From: Xestospongia muta | Taxonomy: Eukaryota > Porifera > Demospongiae > Haplosclerida > Petrosiidae | Length of the DNA: 64,000 nt | Assembly: GCA_963693285.1 (NCBI GenBank) | Contig: OY848929.1 | Coordinates: forward strand, 4,280,501-4,344,500 | Reading direction: 5' to 3' | Shown: positions 39,051 to 48,131 of the stretch, one piece after another | Position numbering within the stretch: position 1 is the first letter of the stretch | Layout: every line of letters begins with the position of its first letter | Translations under genes and position numbers: made by a program | Notes under the pieces: model-generated | Seen by the model: only the letters and a program-made list of their open reading frames with translations | The model's database searches: none | Told to the model about the DNA's origin: nothing

Positions 39051-39593
39051 TTACTTCATGCAGTCAACATCACGACTACAACGAATTCCAACTTGACCAC
39101 ACCATCGGGAATTTCTCATGCTCTGTACAGCTCCATCATAATCTGGTGGGGACTTCGTAAGGCAGGCAAGCAAAGTCACAAACCCATGGAGCTTACTACA
39201 TCCCATATTGAAGGCCATATCGGCAACAGCGGATTGAGGGTCACCACCAAGATTTGACCAACTACTCCCTAACCAACTTGAAGCACAACTTACAGCTGTC
39301 TCCATGTCATTGTTAAAGAGCTGTTGAATCTGGCTATCATCAAGACATTGACTGCCATTAAGGACAGCGTCATAGTTAGCTCCAACATTTTCAATCTCTT
39401 GTCTTGCTCCGGATTTCTGGAGGTTGAATCCTACACCAATAGTGGGATTACCAAGGGAATCCTTGTAGACACACGGGCGATATCCTTCATTGACTTTCTC
39501 ACGTTCATATGAATTACAAGTACCAGCCTCTCCAGTTTGAAGAGCTAGAAAAAAAAGGCACAGCAACAAGATCAGATTTTGTAGCAAATCCAT
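39051..39593 (-). CDS. Secreted phage-type (T4-like, GH24) lysozyme, copy 1
   Basis: A single-exon 180-aa protein predicted to cleave peptidoglycan. A signal peptide (DLLQNLILLLCLFFLALQTG) precedes a Cys-rich mature chain starting near AGTCNSYE. The GH24 active-site triad of T4 lysozyme (Glu, then Asp 9 later, then Thr 6 later) is intact in NEGYRPCVYKDSLGNPTIGV. Further family features are LNGSQCLDDSQIQQLFNND, QSAVADMAFNMGC and the C-terminal WCGQVGIRCSRDVDC. Extra cysteines suggest disulphides suited to secretion, absent from the phage enzyme. No introns. It is a paralogue of the gene at 40104-40676, same strand. Use in digestion or antibacterial defence is inferred; transfer from phage or bacteria is the likely ultimate origin of the family. 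Confidence 0.88.
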   Translation of the reverse strand: MDLLQNLILLLCLFFLALQTGEAGTCNSYEREKVNEGYRPCVYKDSLGNPTIGVGFNLQKSGARQEIENVGANYDAVLNGSQCLDDSQIQQLFNNDMETAVSCASSWLGSSWSNLGGDPQSAVADMAFNMGCSKLHGFVTLLACLTKSPPDYDGAVQSMRNSRWCGQVGIRCSRDVDCMK

Positions 39594-40103
39594 TTTGTCT
39601 ACACTCTGTCTTTCACTCTCTTTTTCTGTAAATTCAATGAATCATGTGATTATTGGATAGATATATATACAATGTCCTTAAATAAACAAGTATGTGTGTG
39701 TATATAGTGTGAATTACTGAGTCATAGTGTTTTTGGCAAATGGCTACTGAATAGCTTTTAGTTTAAGGTATTTAGATAACAATGTTTGTAGCAAGTGACT
39801 ACTGAATAGATTTTAGTTTTAGGTATTTAGATAACAATGTTTGTAGCAAGTGACTACTGGATAGCTTTTACTTTTAGGTATTTAGATAACAATGTTTGTA
39901 GCAACTGGCTACTGAATTGCTTTTATATTAGATGTTTAGATAGCAATGTTTTGAGATAGGTTTGGTAACAGTTTCAGTACAAAATGTTTACCATATTATA
40001 GCACTGTCATAAAATTTCCATGACACTAATATAGACTATTGTTGTATTTGTATTTTACAAAAAAATGTCAGCACGTAATATGTTAGCAATAAAACTATCT
40101 ATG
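39594..40103. other. Spacer between the two lysozyme genes, holding a 55-bp tandem repeat
   Basis: Contains the upstream region of lysozyme copy 1 (its start is at 39593) and the 3' flank of copy 2. Four tandem 55-bp units occupy 39731-39950. I see no other gene. Confidence 0.6.
39731..39950. repeat. Four tandem copies of a 55-bp unit
   Basis: The anchor gcaa recurs at 39736, 39791, 39846 and 39901, exactly 55 bp apart. Each unit carries the order ctactg-aatag-cttttag, then ggtatttagataacaatg. The two middle copies are nearly identical; the outer two are diverged. It lies 140-360 bp upstream of lysozyme copy 1. Confidence 0.9.
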
Positions 40104-40676
40104 CTAATTATGATCCTTTACACAGTCAACATCTTTAAGACATCGTTTACGATCACGTCCACACCAAGTTGAGTTCAGCAAAATATTTGCAGCATCATCA
40201 TACCTCGGAGGAACTGATGAGAGACAGTTCTGTACATTTACAAAGTCAAAAAGAGTATAACATCCCAGATGTCGATCAAAGGCCATGTCAGCTAGAGCAG
40301 ATTGTGTGTTTTCATTAATTGATGACCAACTTTTATCCATCCAATCAGAAGCACATTTAACTGCATCAGCCATATCTTTCTCAAAGAGAGCTTTGATCTG
40401 AGTATCATTAAGGCATTGATGGCCATTAAGGACTTCAGTATAGTTTGCACCTACGCTGGCCAGCTTCTGTTTAGCTTCATATTCATCATCAAAGTTGAAT
40501 CCTACACCAACTGTTAAGCTACCCATAGAATCTCTGTAAACACATTTATGATAGCCTTCATTGAGTTGCTCACGTTCATATGAATTACAAACACCACTCA
40601 GCTTGAGTGGTACTGGCTCTGCAATGTTGTGCAGTGTAAAGAGGAAGAATAGTCCAATCCACTTTACTCCCACCAT
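40104..40676 (-). CDS. Secreted phage-type (T4-like, GH24) lysozyme, copy 2
   Basis: A single-exon 190-aa paralogue of the downstream lysozyme, with the same domain order. The signal sequence is VKWIGLFFLFTLHNIAEPVP. The mature chain is CNSYEREQLNEGYHKC onward. The Glu-x8-Asp-x5-Thr triad is intact in NEGYHKCVYRDSMGSLTVGV. Shared blocks are GANYTEVLNGHQCLNDTQI, QSALADMAF and WCGRDRKRCLKDVDC. It differs by an acidic insert (DDEYEAKQKLAS) and a short KDHN tail. The two genes differ at roughly half of positions, so this is an old duplication or two retained members of a larger family. It is 427 bp upstream of the NTase-like gene's 5' direction on the same strand. Confidence 0.88.
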   Translation of the reverse strand: MVGVKWIGLFFLFTLHNIAEPVPLKLSGVCNSYEREQLNEGYHKCVYRDSMGSLTVGVGFNFDDEYEAKQKLASVGANYTEVLNGHQCLNDTQIKALFEKDMADAVKCASDWMDKSWSSINENTQSALADMAFDRHLGCYTLFDFVNVQNCLSSVPPRYDDAANILLNSTWCGRDRKRCLKDVDCVKDHN

Positions 40677-40787
40677 GTTTGCAGTGAGTTTAAGTTGATT
40701 CCCTTATATGGTGTGTAATGAATAACACTAACATATATATAAGTTAATTTTGTAAAAAAATAAGATTTTAAAAATTGAATGAACATT

Positions 40788-41531
40788 TTAATGACTACTC
40801 TTTAATTCTGTTATAATAGCTTCCATGCGTGGTCTAACAAGAGATAAAGTGTCATCCCACGACGATCTTTCGTAACTTTTCCACTTCAGGATCTCCTCCT
40901 CTTGACTAACATCAGTATAGTCTCTGATAATACCATGATGACAAATCTGTAAAGCTAATTCCATTTGTCTCAAGCAGTGTCTTAGTACTTTAGAACCTCT
41001 ATTGTGATCACCTTTATCAAAATGCTTTCTAGCTATGCGTAAATCTCTCTCTTGCATCTTCTCCACAGAAGTAAGTAGTGATTGTGGAGTGTAAGTGAAT
41101 AATGTTCTTGGATTGCTTTCTTCCTTTAATACAAAACATTCAGGCAGCCAGACAGTAATCAATGCTTGAACAAGATGGTCTCTAATATTAGCTGTGTGTT
41201 CCTCTACTGAGACTATCCATGCATCTAGTCTCCCTTTGTGTGCATTGACTGCTTTCAAAGGACCACTCTCAATAATAATCACCAAGTCCCAATCGCTGTG
41301 TTTGGTACATGTTCCCCAAACATGGCTCCCAACTATGTACGCATTTAGGATGTGAGAAGTGCCTAAAGAGAAAGATTGAGTTATGAGTAATAAGTCAGGT
41401 ATTCCATGTCCTCTTGGACATGTCTTCACTGCATCTTGCTGCAGAGCTGCCATCATAAAGAAAGGGTTAAATTTATGAAAAGAGGGCGTGTCTATAGTGG
41501 GTTCGGTTTTTAATTCGCTTGTGACTTTCAT
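40788..41531 (-). CDS. Nucleotidyltransferase-fold protein, intronless
   Basis: A single exon; the first ATG in frame is at 41529-41531, giving 247 aa. The open frame continues upstream to 41588 but with GTG rather than ATG. The motif VGSHVWGTCTKHSDWDLVII is the GSxxxGxxxxxSDxD signature of the polymerase-beta-type nucleotidyltransferase fold, with both metal-binding aspartates. A candidate third carboxylate is the Asp in GRLDAWIVSVE. The C-terminal half is helical (KVLRHCLRQMELALQICHHG), reminiscent of the helical bundles that follow minimal nucleotidyltransferases, such as HEPN. I do not recognise an orthologue, and the substrate is unknown. No introns, unlike TMEM9 next door. It starts 17 bp from the divergent TMEM9 start. 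Confidence 0.65.
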   Translation of the reverse strand: MKVTSELKTEPTIDTPSFHKFNPFFMMAALQQDAVKTCPRGHGIPDLLLITQSFSLGTSHILNAYIVGSHVWGTCTKHSDWDLVIIIESGPLKAVNAHKGRLDAWIVSVEEHTANIRDHLVQALITVWLPECFVLKEESNPRTLFTYTPQSLLTSVEKMQERDLRIARKHFDKGDHNRGSKVLRHCLRQMELALQICHHGIIRDYTDVSQEEEILKWKSYERSSWDDTLSLVRPRMEAIITELKSSH

Positions 41532-41548
41532 CACTCTAGCAAGAAACG

Positions 41549-42556
41549 ATGGTTCGATATTCGAAAGACTGTTTAGAAGAACGTTCACAGTTTGGGTGTA
41601 ATATTATATTTCTTGCGTTTGTGTTGATAGGATTACTACTTGTCATTCTATTGCACGTAAGTTTCTCTATACTTGCGTGAATGTAAGACTTATATATTCG
41701 GTAGTTGGATGTATTTCCAAATGTTCAAGACTCTAGATGTAAATGTGTCTGCCCTCACAATTTAAACGCCACATCAAACAGAACTGTCTTTCTCGGTAAC
41801 GTCAACAGTTCAAGAGAATGGTAAGTATACATATGCACATTGTAGTGGTGTCATCTTCTTGTTTATAGTGTTTGTCGTAACATGGTGCCACTTTGGGATG
41901 AAAAATTGTGTTTAATGTGTAACTGTTACTATGAGACAAGAAATAACCTTCTTATCAAGGTACTGATTCGATAATATCCTCAACACATTGACATTAGAAT
42001 AAGACAGGTGTGACAAATTTAATACATGGGAAATTTTAGTACACTTAAAATTTTTGGCCTTTGTTTGCAAAGAAAAGGATCTTTGCCTAAAATTGGTAAC
42101 TTACTAGATGAACTACTTACACAAGCAGAAAGGTCCCATTCCTTGTAATATCTAGTGTGTATGTGAAATTCTCAAATGTGTATGAAATTTGCCATGCCTA
42201 CTTTATCTATTGTCCATTGAGTCGTTGCTATTCATCCACTTACATTACCATTCACTTTATCTGTTGATGTATTTTCCCTAACTTTTAGGTTGTCATTGTG
42301 TCAATGATGATAATGGTATTTGCATTAGTGATTGTCACCGTTACAACCTTTGTTAAAAAATTGGTGATGATTCATCAAAAACGACATAGAGATTACCAAT
42401 TGATTAATGAGGTAAACCCTTTAATTTCATAACGTCAACAAACACATAGATCTCTCACTTATTTAGCCTTTAAATATTAATTCAACTTCAACAACGAAAT
42501 ATCAGAAAACTTTCCATGACAGAATAGCTCGTGAAAGAAGACAAGGCTACACATAA
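41549..42556 (+). CDS. TMEM9: TMEM9-like single-pass membrane protein
   Basis: Lysosomal/late-endosomal membrane protein; vertebrate TMEM9 affects v-ATPase assembly and Wnt signalling. Exon 1 (from ATG 41549) encodes a hydrophobic leader (CNIIFLAFVLIGLLLVILLH). The luminal part is DSRCKCVCPHNLN, then NRTVFLGNVNSSREC, NMVPLWDEKLCLMCNCYYE, aligning with the CKCICPP and CLLCECRYEER of human TMEM9. A membrane segment (VVIVSMMIMVFALVIVTVTT) and a short cytosolic tail follow, with YQKTFHDRIARERRQ paralleling the RKTVFDRHK end. It stops at 42556. Four GT-AG introns. The shared promoter with the NTase-like gene is extremely compact. Confidence 0.85.
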
Positions 42557-42746
42557 GACTTATGTCATAAAATGCTTAATATTATAATGTAATATACTTC
42601 ATATTTTAAAGACTACATTATCTGCACTAATACTGTTATTGTCATAATAAATAAGATTTTTATTACGTTCAAAACATAAAATATACTTGTATATGCATAT
42701 GAACAGTACTTTGTGCAACAATTAATACAGTATTAGAAATGACATT

Positions 42747-45700
42747 TTAGGTAGTTATTTTTCTATTATTTTTTTGCTTTTGTTTCTGTATCTGAGCACC
42801 TTTGAGATGTTTCTTAGCTGCTTGATGATTTGGATCAAGTTGTAGCGTTTGAGAAAATAAATGTTCAGCTTCTTCAAAGTCTCTGAGTTCTGCCATGGCC
42901 ACTCCTAGGATAGTAAAAGAGACAAACAATTACAGTTCATCCATTTAACTATCCATTCATCCATTTAACTATCCATTCATCTATTTAACTATCCATTCAT
43001 CTATTTAACTATCCATTCATACATTTAACTATCCATTCCTCCATTTAACTATCCATTCATCCATTTAACTATCCACTCATCTATTTAACTATCCATTCAT
43101 CCATTCATCTATTTAACTATCCATTCCTCCATTTAACTATCCATTCATCTATTTAACTATCCATTCATCCATTTAACTATCCATTCATCCATTTAACTAT
43201 CCATTCATCCATTTAACTATCCACTCATCTATTTAACTATCCATTCATCCATTCATCTATTTAACTATCCATTCCTCCATTTAACTATCCATTTATCTAT
43301 TTAACTATCCATTCGTCCATTTAACTATCCATTCATCCATTTAACTATCCACTCATCTATTTAACTATCCATTCCTCCATTTAACTATCCATTCATCTAT
43401 TTAACTATCCATTTATCCATTTAACTATCCATTCATCTATTTAACTATCCATTCATCCATTTAACTATCCATTCATCCATTTAACTATCCACTCATCTAT
43501 TTAACTATCCATTCATCCATTTAACTATCCATTCATCCATTTAACTATTTAACTATCCATTCATCCATTTAACTATTTAACTATCCACTCATCTATTTAA
43601 CTATCCATTCATCTATTTAACTATCCATTCATCCATTTAACTATTTAACTATCCATTCATCCATTTAACTATCCATTCATCTATTTAACTATCCATTCAT
43701 CCATTTAACTATTTAACTATCCACTCATCTATTTAACTATCCATTCATCCATTTAACTATTTAACTATCCACTCATCTATTTAACTATCCATTCATCTAT
43801 TTAACTATCCATTCATCTATTTAACTATCCATTCATCCATTTAACTATCCATTTATCTATTTAACTATCCATTCATCCATTTAACTATCCATTCATCCAT
43901 TTAACTATCCACTCATCTATTTAACTATCCATTCATCCATTCATCTATTTAACTATCCATTCATCCATTTATCTATCCATTCATCTATTTAACTATCCAT
44001 TCATCCATTTAACTATCCACTCATCTATTTAACTATCCATTCATCCATTCATCTATTTAACTATCCATTCATCCATTTAACTATTCATTCATCTATTTAA
44101 CTATCCATTCATCTATTTAACTATCCATTCATCTATTTAACTATCCATTTATCTATTTAACTATCCATTCATCCATTTAACTATCCATTCATCTATTTAA
44201 CTATCTATTCATCCATTTATCTATCCATTCATCATTTTAACTATCCATTCATCAAACTGACCTAAATTATGTATAGCTACAACATGGTTTGGACTACTCT
44301 TCAAACAAAGCAAGTATGCTTCTTTAGCTTCCTCGTATCTTTTGAAATGCATGTAAGTATCTCCAAGTACTTGCATTCCTTTGGCGTGATCAGAATGATG
44401 CGTACGTAATAGAGTTAAGTATTTGAGGGCATTGTCAAATTGGCCATCATTGTAGCTTAAGAAACCAAGATTATAGAGAGCTGAACGGTATGAGGGACGA
44501 ATGTCAACAGCTTTTTTGAACCATTCTTTGGCTTTAGGTATGTCCTTTAGATCTGTGTATAACATGCCCATTTGAAAGTGTGCCTTTTCATCACTGGGAC
44601 TAAGTTGAGTGAGCTTGTAGAACCTGTAAAGAGCAAAATAATGTCAATGTTCTCATTCTTAAAATCATTTGAGTAGTGTGCCTCAAATACACTATGTCTT
44701 TCTACTAATATACATCCTTACCATTCTCTTGCTTCAAATATACTGTTCTCATCTTTCTTCTCTGATAGTAACATCCCCAAATTGTACATCGACAGTAAGT
44801 GATGTTTATCAAGAGTCAGTGCTGTACGATAACTCTTCTCTGCTAGTGCTACATCTCCCAACTTTATATATGTAGTCCCTAAATTATAGTGAGCATCTGC
44901 AAAACGTGGATTGGATGCTACAGCTTTCAAAAAAGATTCTTTTGCTTTCTGCGTTTCATTCTTCTGCAGTAACAAGTCCCCCATATTCAAATATGCTTCT
45001 AAGAAATCAGGTTTCATTGATGTGGCTTTCTTATACAAAGTATATGCCTCATCATATCGGGTTGGGTCCTTTCTGATAAGATTTGCAAGGTTGAAGTAGA
45101 CATTGATATGAGCAGGTGCTACTCGTATCTTCTTTCCTTTGGGCATCATATCTATTGCAGTACGATAAGCCTAAGAAGGAATAGTAACATAAATAATTGG
45201 ATGGATTGGTTGGAGGATGGATAATGACAACTGTGTTCTTACTTCTTCAGCTTCTGGAAATCTCTGTTGAGCATTCAGTATTCTCCCTAAATTAATGAAT
45301 GCTCCAATGTCATCAGATTGCCTAGTGATGGCAGAGCGATACATGATTTCAGCAGCAGGATAATCTTTCATTTCTTCATATTCGTGACCCAAGTTACTAT
45401 AAAGTTTGGCATTTTGTGAATTTATATGAATAGCTGAAAGAAATAGAGACTTGTTTGTCAGCCAATCTCTATTCCGTTCCATTGTTTTTAATGCATGGCT
45501 CACCAATAGAAAACCCAGTCCAAATTTGGTTGCAAATCGTATTAAATTTGAGTTAACATTCATAATTTTATCAACTCCAATAGCTAGCAATATAGCAAAG
45601 CCCATACTTGGAACATAGAGAATTCGCTCAGCCACAACAAAACCAACTGGAAATAGAAGGTTAGATGCAGGAAGAAATGGAAATATAAGCAATGAAAGTG

Positions 45701-47562
45701 CAAACAAGACCCCTTGTTGGTGAGCCCCAGTGTTACTAATACTGTACAGACCCAGTGTGAAAAAAGAGATGAATGTTAACATTGTGAGAATGTTACGAGG
45801 GTCTATAATTGATTGAATTAAAGGTACTGTCCCCATAGTCCAGTCTGCACAAAGAAAAGAAGGATTGAGTAAGAGCCAGACATTTTGGAAGATGAGATAG
45901 AGCCAGTGAAGTTGACGATATGGAGTGGATTCTTGTACAGCAGGATTATCATGACTAACAAGAATAAATAAAGTAGCATTGACATAAATTTGTTGTATTG
46001 GTATATATAGACTATTGCCAATAGTATTGATATTTTGATTGGTACATACCAGTGATATATTACTGGTATATACTGGTAGAGTAAACTAGTGGCATAGATT
46101 AATGAAAGAATGAGTTCAGCTTACATAGTGAAGACAGGTAGTTCAGCTTTCATTATCCTTACTCGGACAATCATTATAACTACAAAAAACACTATTAGTA
46201 TGAGAACATGAAAGAGAAATGACTTAAACCATGGTGGAACTTTTCCTTGAGCAAGATCACGTAAAAGAGATAACAAAGAATTACGAGTATTCTAAAATAA
46301 AAAAGGAGCAGCAAATATCTAATTTATATTTTGATTACACATGTATTACTTACCATATGTACAAGAAAGAATTCATAACACAAGCATAGTGCTAATACAG
46401 TGACACCTTGCTCTTTACTTAATACAGAACACACACACAAGAAGAGAGATAGTGATAGTGTACCAACAGCAGTCAGAACTAGAAAGAGAAATGTTCTAGT
46501 ACACAGAGTGTCAAGTTATAATCTATCTAATTAATTGTCTCTCTTATTAGTATTGATGCAACTGTATGTAGTAGACACTGTTATATATAATTACATATTA
46601 ATGTGCATACCAGAATGGCATTTTAAGAGAATGTATTTTCTATAAGCCATAAAAGAGAGGAGAAAGAGGAGAGCAGAGAGACATTCTGCACGACCTACCA
46701 ACCCAGCAACCTGTCATAATCAGAGATAGTAAATATATGTAATTGGAATGTACGAAATGGTCGGGTAAATGTACAAATTGCCAAAAATGTCTAATAGACA
46801 TGTCTATGTTGAGACAGTGACAACCTAACTCCCACTTCCTTTCATACATCACCACCTGGCACAGATGGTCACGAGAAGGATATAATTTGATGCCAAATGA
46901 GATACCAATAAAACTATTTAATATTACCAATACTCGATACTATTATTTGTCGTATTAAAAACATGTTATGAAATGTGATACAGCAAATTCAACTGTAGTT
47001 ATTTCAAATTTTAATATGACACTGAAAAAATGGGATTTCTTCGATAAAGAACAAGAAATTCTCTAGCATCTCTAGCCACAATAAAATTTATTATAATACT
47101 TACTGCTTCTGTGTGTACAGGATGAACTGCAAATGAAAGACCAGCTGCAAGAAGAGGGAGGTGTGGAGATCTCCATCTCCAAAACACCACTGTTCCACAC
47201 ACCAGTACAAACACATAGCATACTGCACCATGTAATAGAATATTGACTAAATGATAGCCCATTGGTTGCAATTCATGTAACATGTAGTTCAATCTGAAAG
47301 TAAATATACAAAGTGGTCGGTAAGACTTATGACTGCCTTCTTTGTTCATTGGTGTGCCCCAGAAATCATTCCATATTAAATTACTCCAGGGAGCTTCAGG
47401 TCGAAGATCAAAATTTTTAGTGATTGCTGATAGATCATCAAAACAAAATCCACAGTCTAGAGTATTGAGGTAGACTGCTACACCACAGAAAGCAGATATG
47501 AGAGCAATCACATGATAAGTTAAAGTAGACAGCTTCTTCTGGTCAGCCATAACAGATGCCAT
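42747..47562 (-). CDS. TMTC3: TMTC3-like transmembrane O-mannosyltransferase with TPR repeats
   Basis: ER multipass protein; vertebrate TMTC1-4 support O-mannosylation of cadherin domains. The ATG at 47562 gives MASVMADQKK. The first luminal loop contains CGFCFDDLSAI (DD motif of GT-C enzymes), NDFWGTPMNKEGSHKSYRPL and FAVHPVHTEA, very close to human TMTC3. Exon 46611-46713 gives VAGLVGRAECLSALLFLLSF. Further exons add KEQGVTVLALCLCYEFF and PASNLLFPVGFVVAERILYV. The C-terminal half is TPR repeats (YSNLGHEYEEMKDYPAAE, AHYNLGTTYIKLGD, ALYNLGFLSYNDG, HLFSQTLQLDPNHQAAK), ending in a basic Lys/Gln-rich tail at 42747. The last intron holds a 1.3-kb minisatellite. TMTC3 is favoured over its paralogues from the N-terminal loop sequence. 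Confidence 0.92.
42937..44256. repeat. Intronic minisatellite, about 65 copies of a 20-bp unit
   Basis: The unit is catttaactatccattcatc with a few recurring variants: ccattt/ctattt, ccattcat/ccactcat/ccattcct/ccatttat, and inserted extra ttaactat or ccattcat halves. It fills most of the last TMTC3 intron (between the exons ending near 44258 and starting near 42907). Variants recur in blocks such as the ccactcatctattt segment followed by ccattcatccattt, indicating higher-order expansion rather than simple slippage. Confidence 0.97.
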
Positions 47563-48131
47563 GCATTCATTAGTGTGGTAGTGTTAGGTTTCAGGGGCGA
47601 GGTGCAGACTTCCGCTTAAGGAGATAAACAAAAATAATGCTTTCTAATTAGTAGAACGAATTCAGTAATAATGTTCATTAAATTTAATATTTATTAACAA
47701 GTGCATATTTTGCCAAGCAAATTAAGATGTTTTTGTCCTAATTTCCTCTTTTAGACAATTGATGATGACATGAGTATTTTGCAATACATACTAATAGTAG
47801 TAGGCCAATGTTACTACATTATAAATGGAATGGATCATTATCGAGTGATTTAAAATTAATCTATAGTTTACATAGACATATTGCATACAATCTATTGTGT
47901 TTAACTATAAACACATTAGTCTGACACATTTAAATCATCTCTAATATAAACTTATAATCACAGGACACTGCAATCACATAAAATTCTAATTTATATCTTT
48001 CAAGATTGAGCTATAGATTGCATATAATAATCTAAATGCTTCAATTAGTACTTCTAATAAATTCATTGACATCAGTATAAGACCCCTCCTCCAATTAACT
48101 TAAACACGTGGTAAGTTCAGGACAGTTCAAT
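47563..48131. promoter_or_regulatory. Upstream interval between divergent TMTC3 and GNL2
   Basis: 568 bp between start codons. The first 80 bp beside TMTC3 are relatively GC-rich; the rest is AT-rich with no gene, array or hairpin that I could see. It presumably contains both promoters. Confidence 0.4.

Noticed and set aside
41531..41588. Antisense coding overlap between the NTase-like gene and TMEM9
   Set aside because: The apparent upstream extension starts with GTG; with the first in-frame ATG (41531) the coding regions do not overlap.
42937..44256. Regularly spaced repeats resembling a CRISPR array
   Set aside because: The 20-bp units are directly tandem with no unique spacers, sit in an animal gene intron and lack cas genes; it is a minisatellite.
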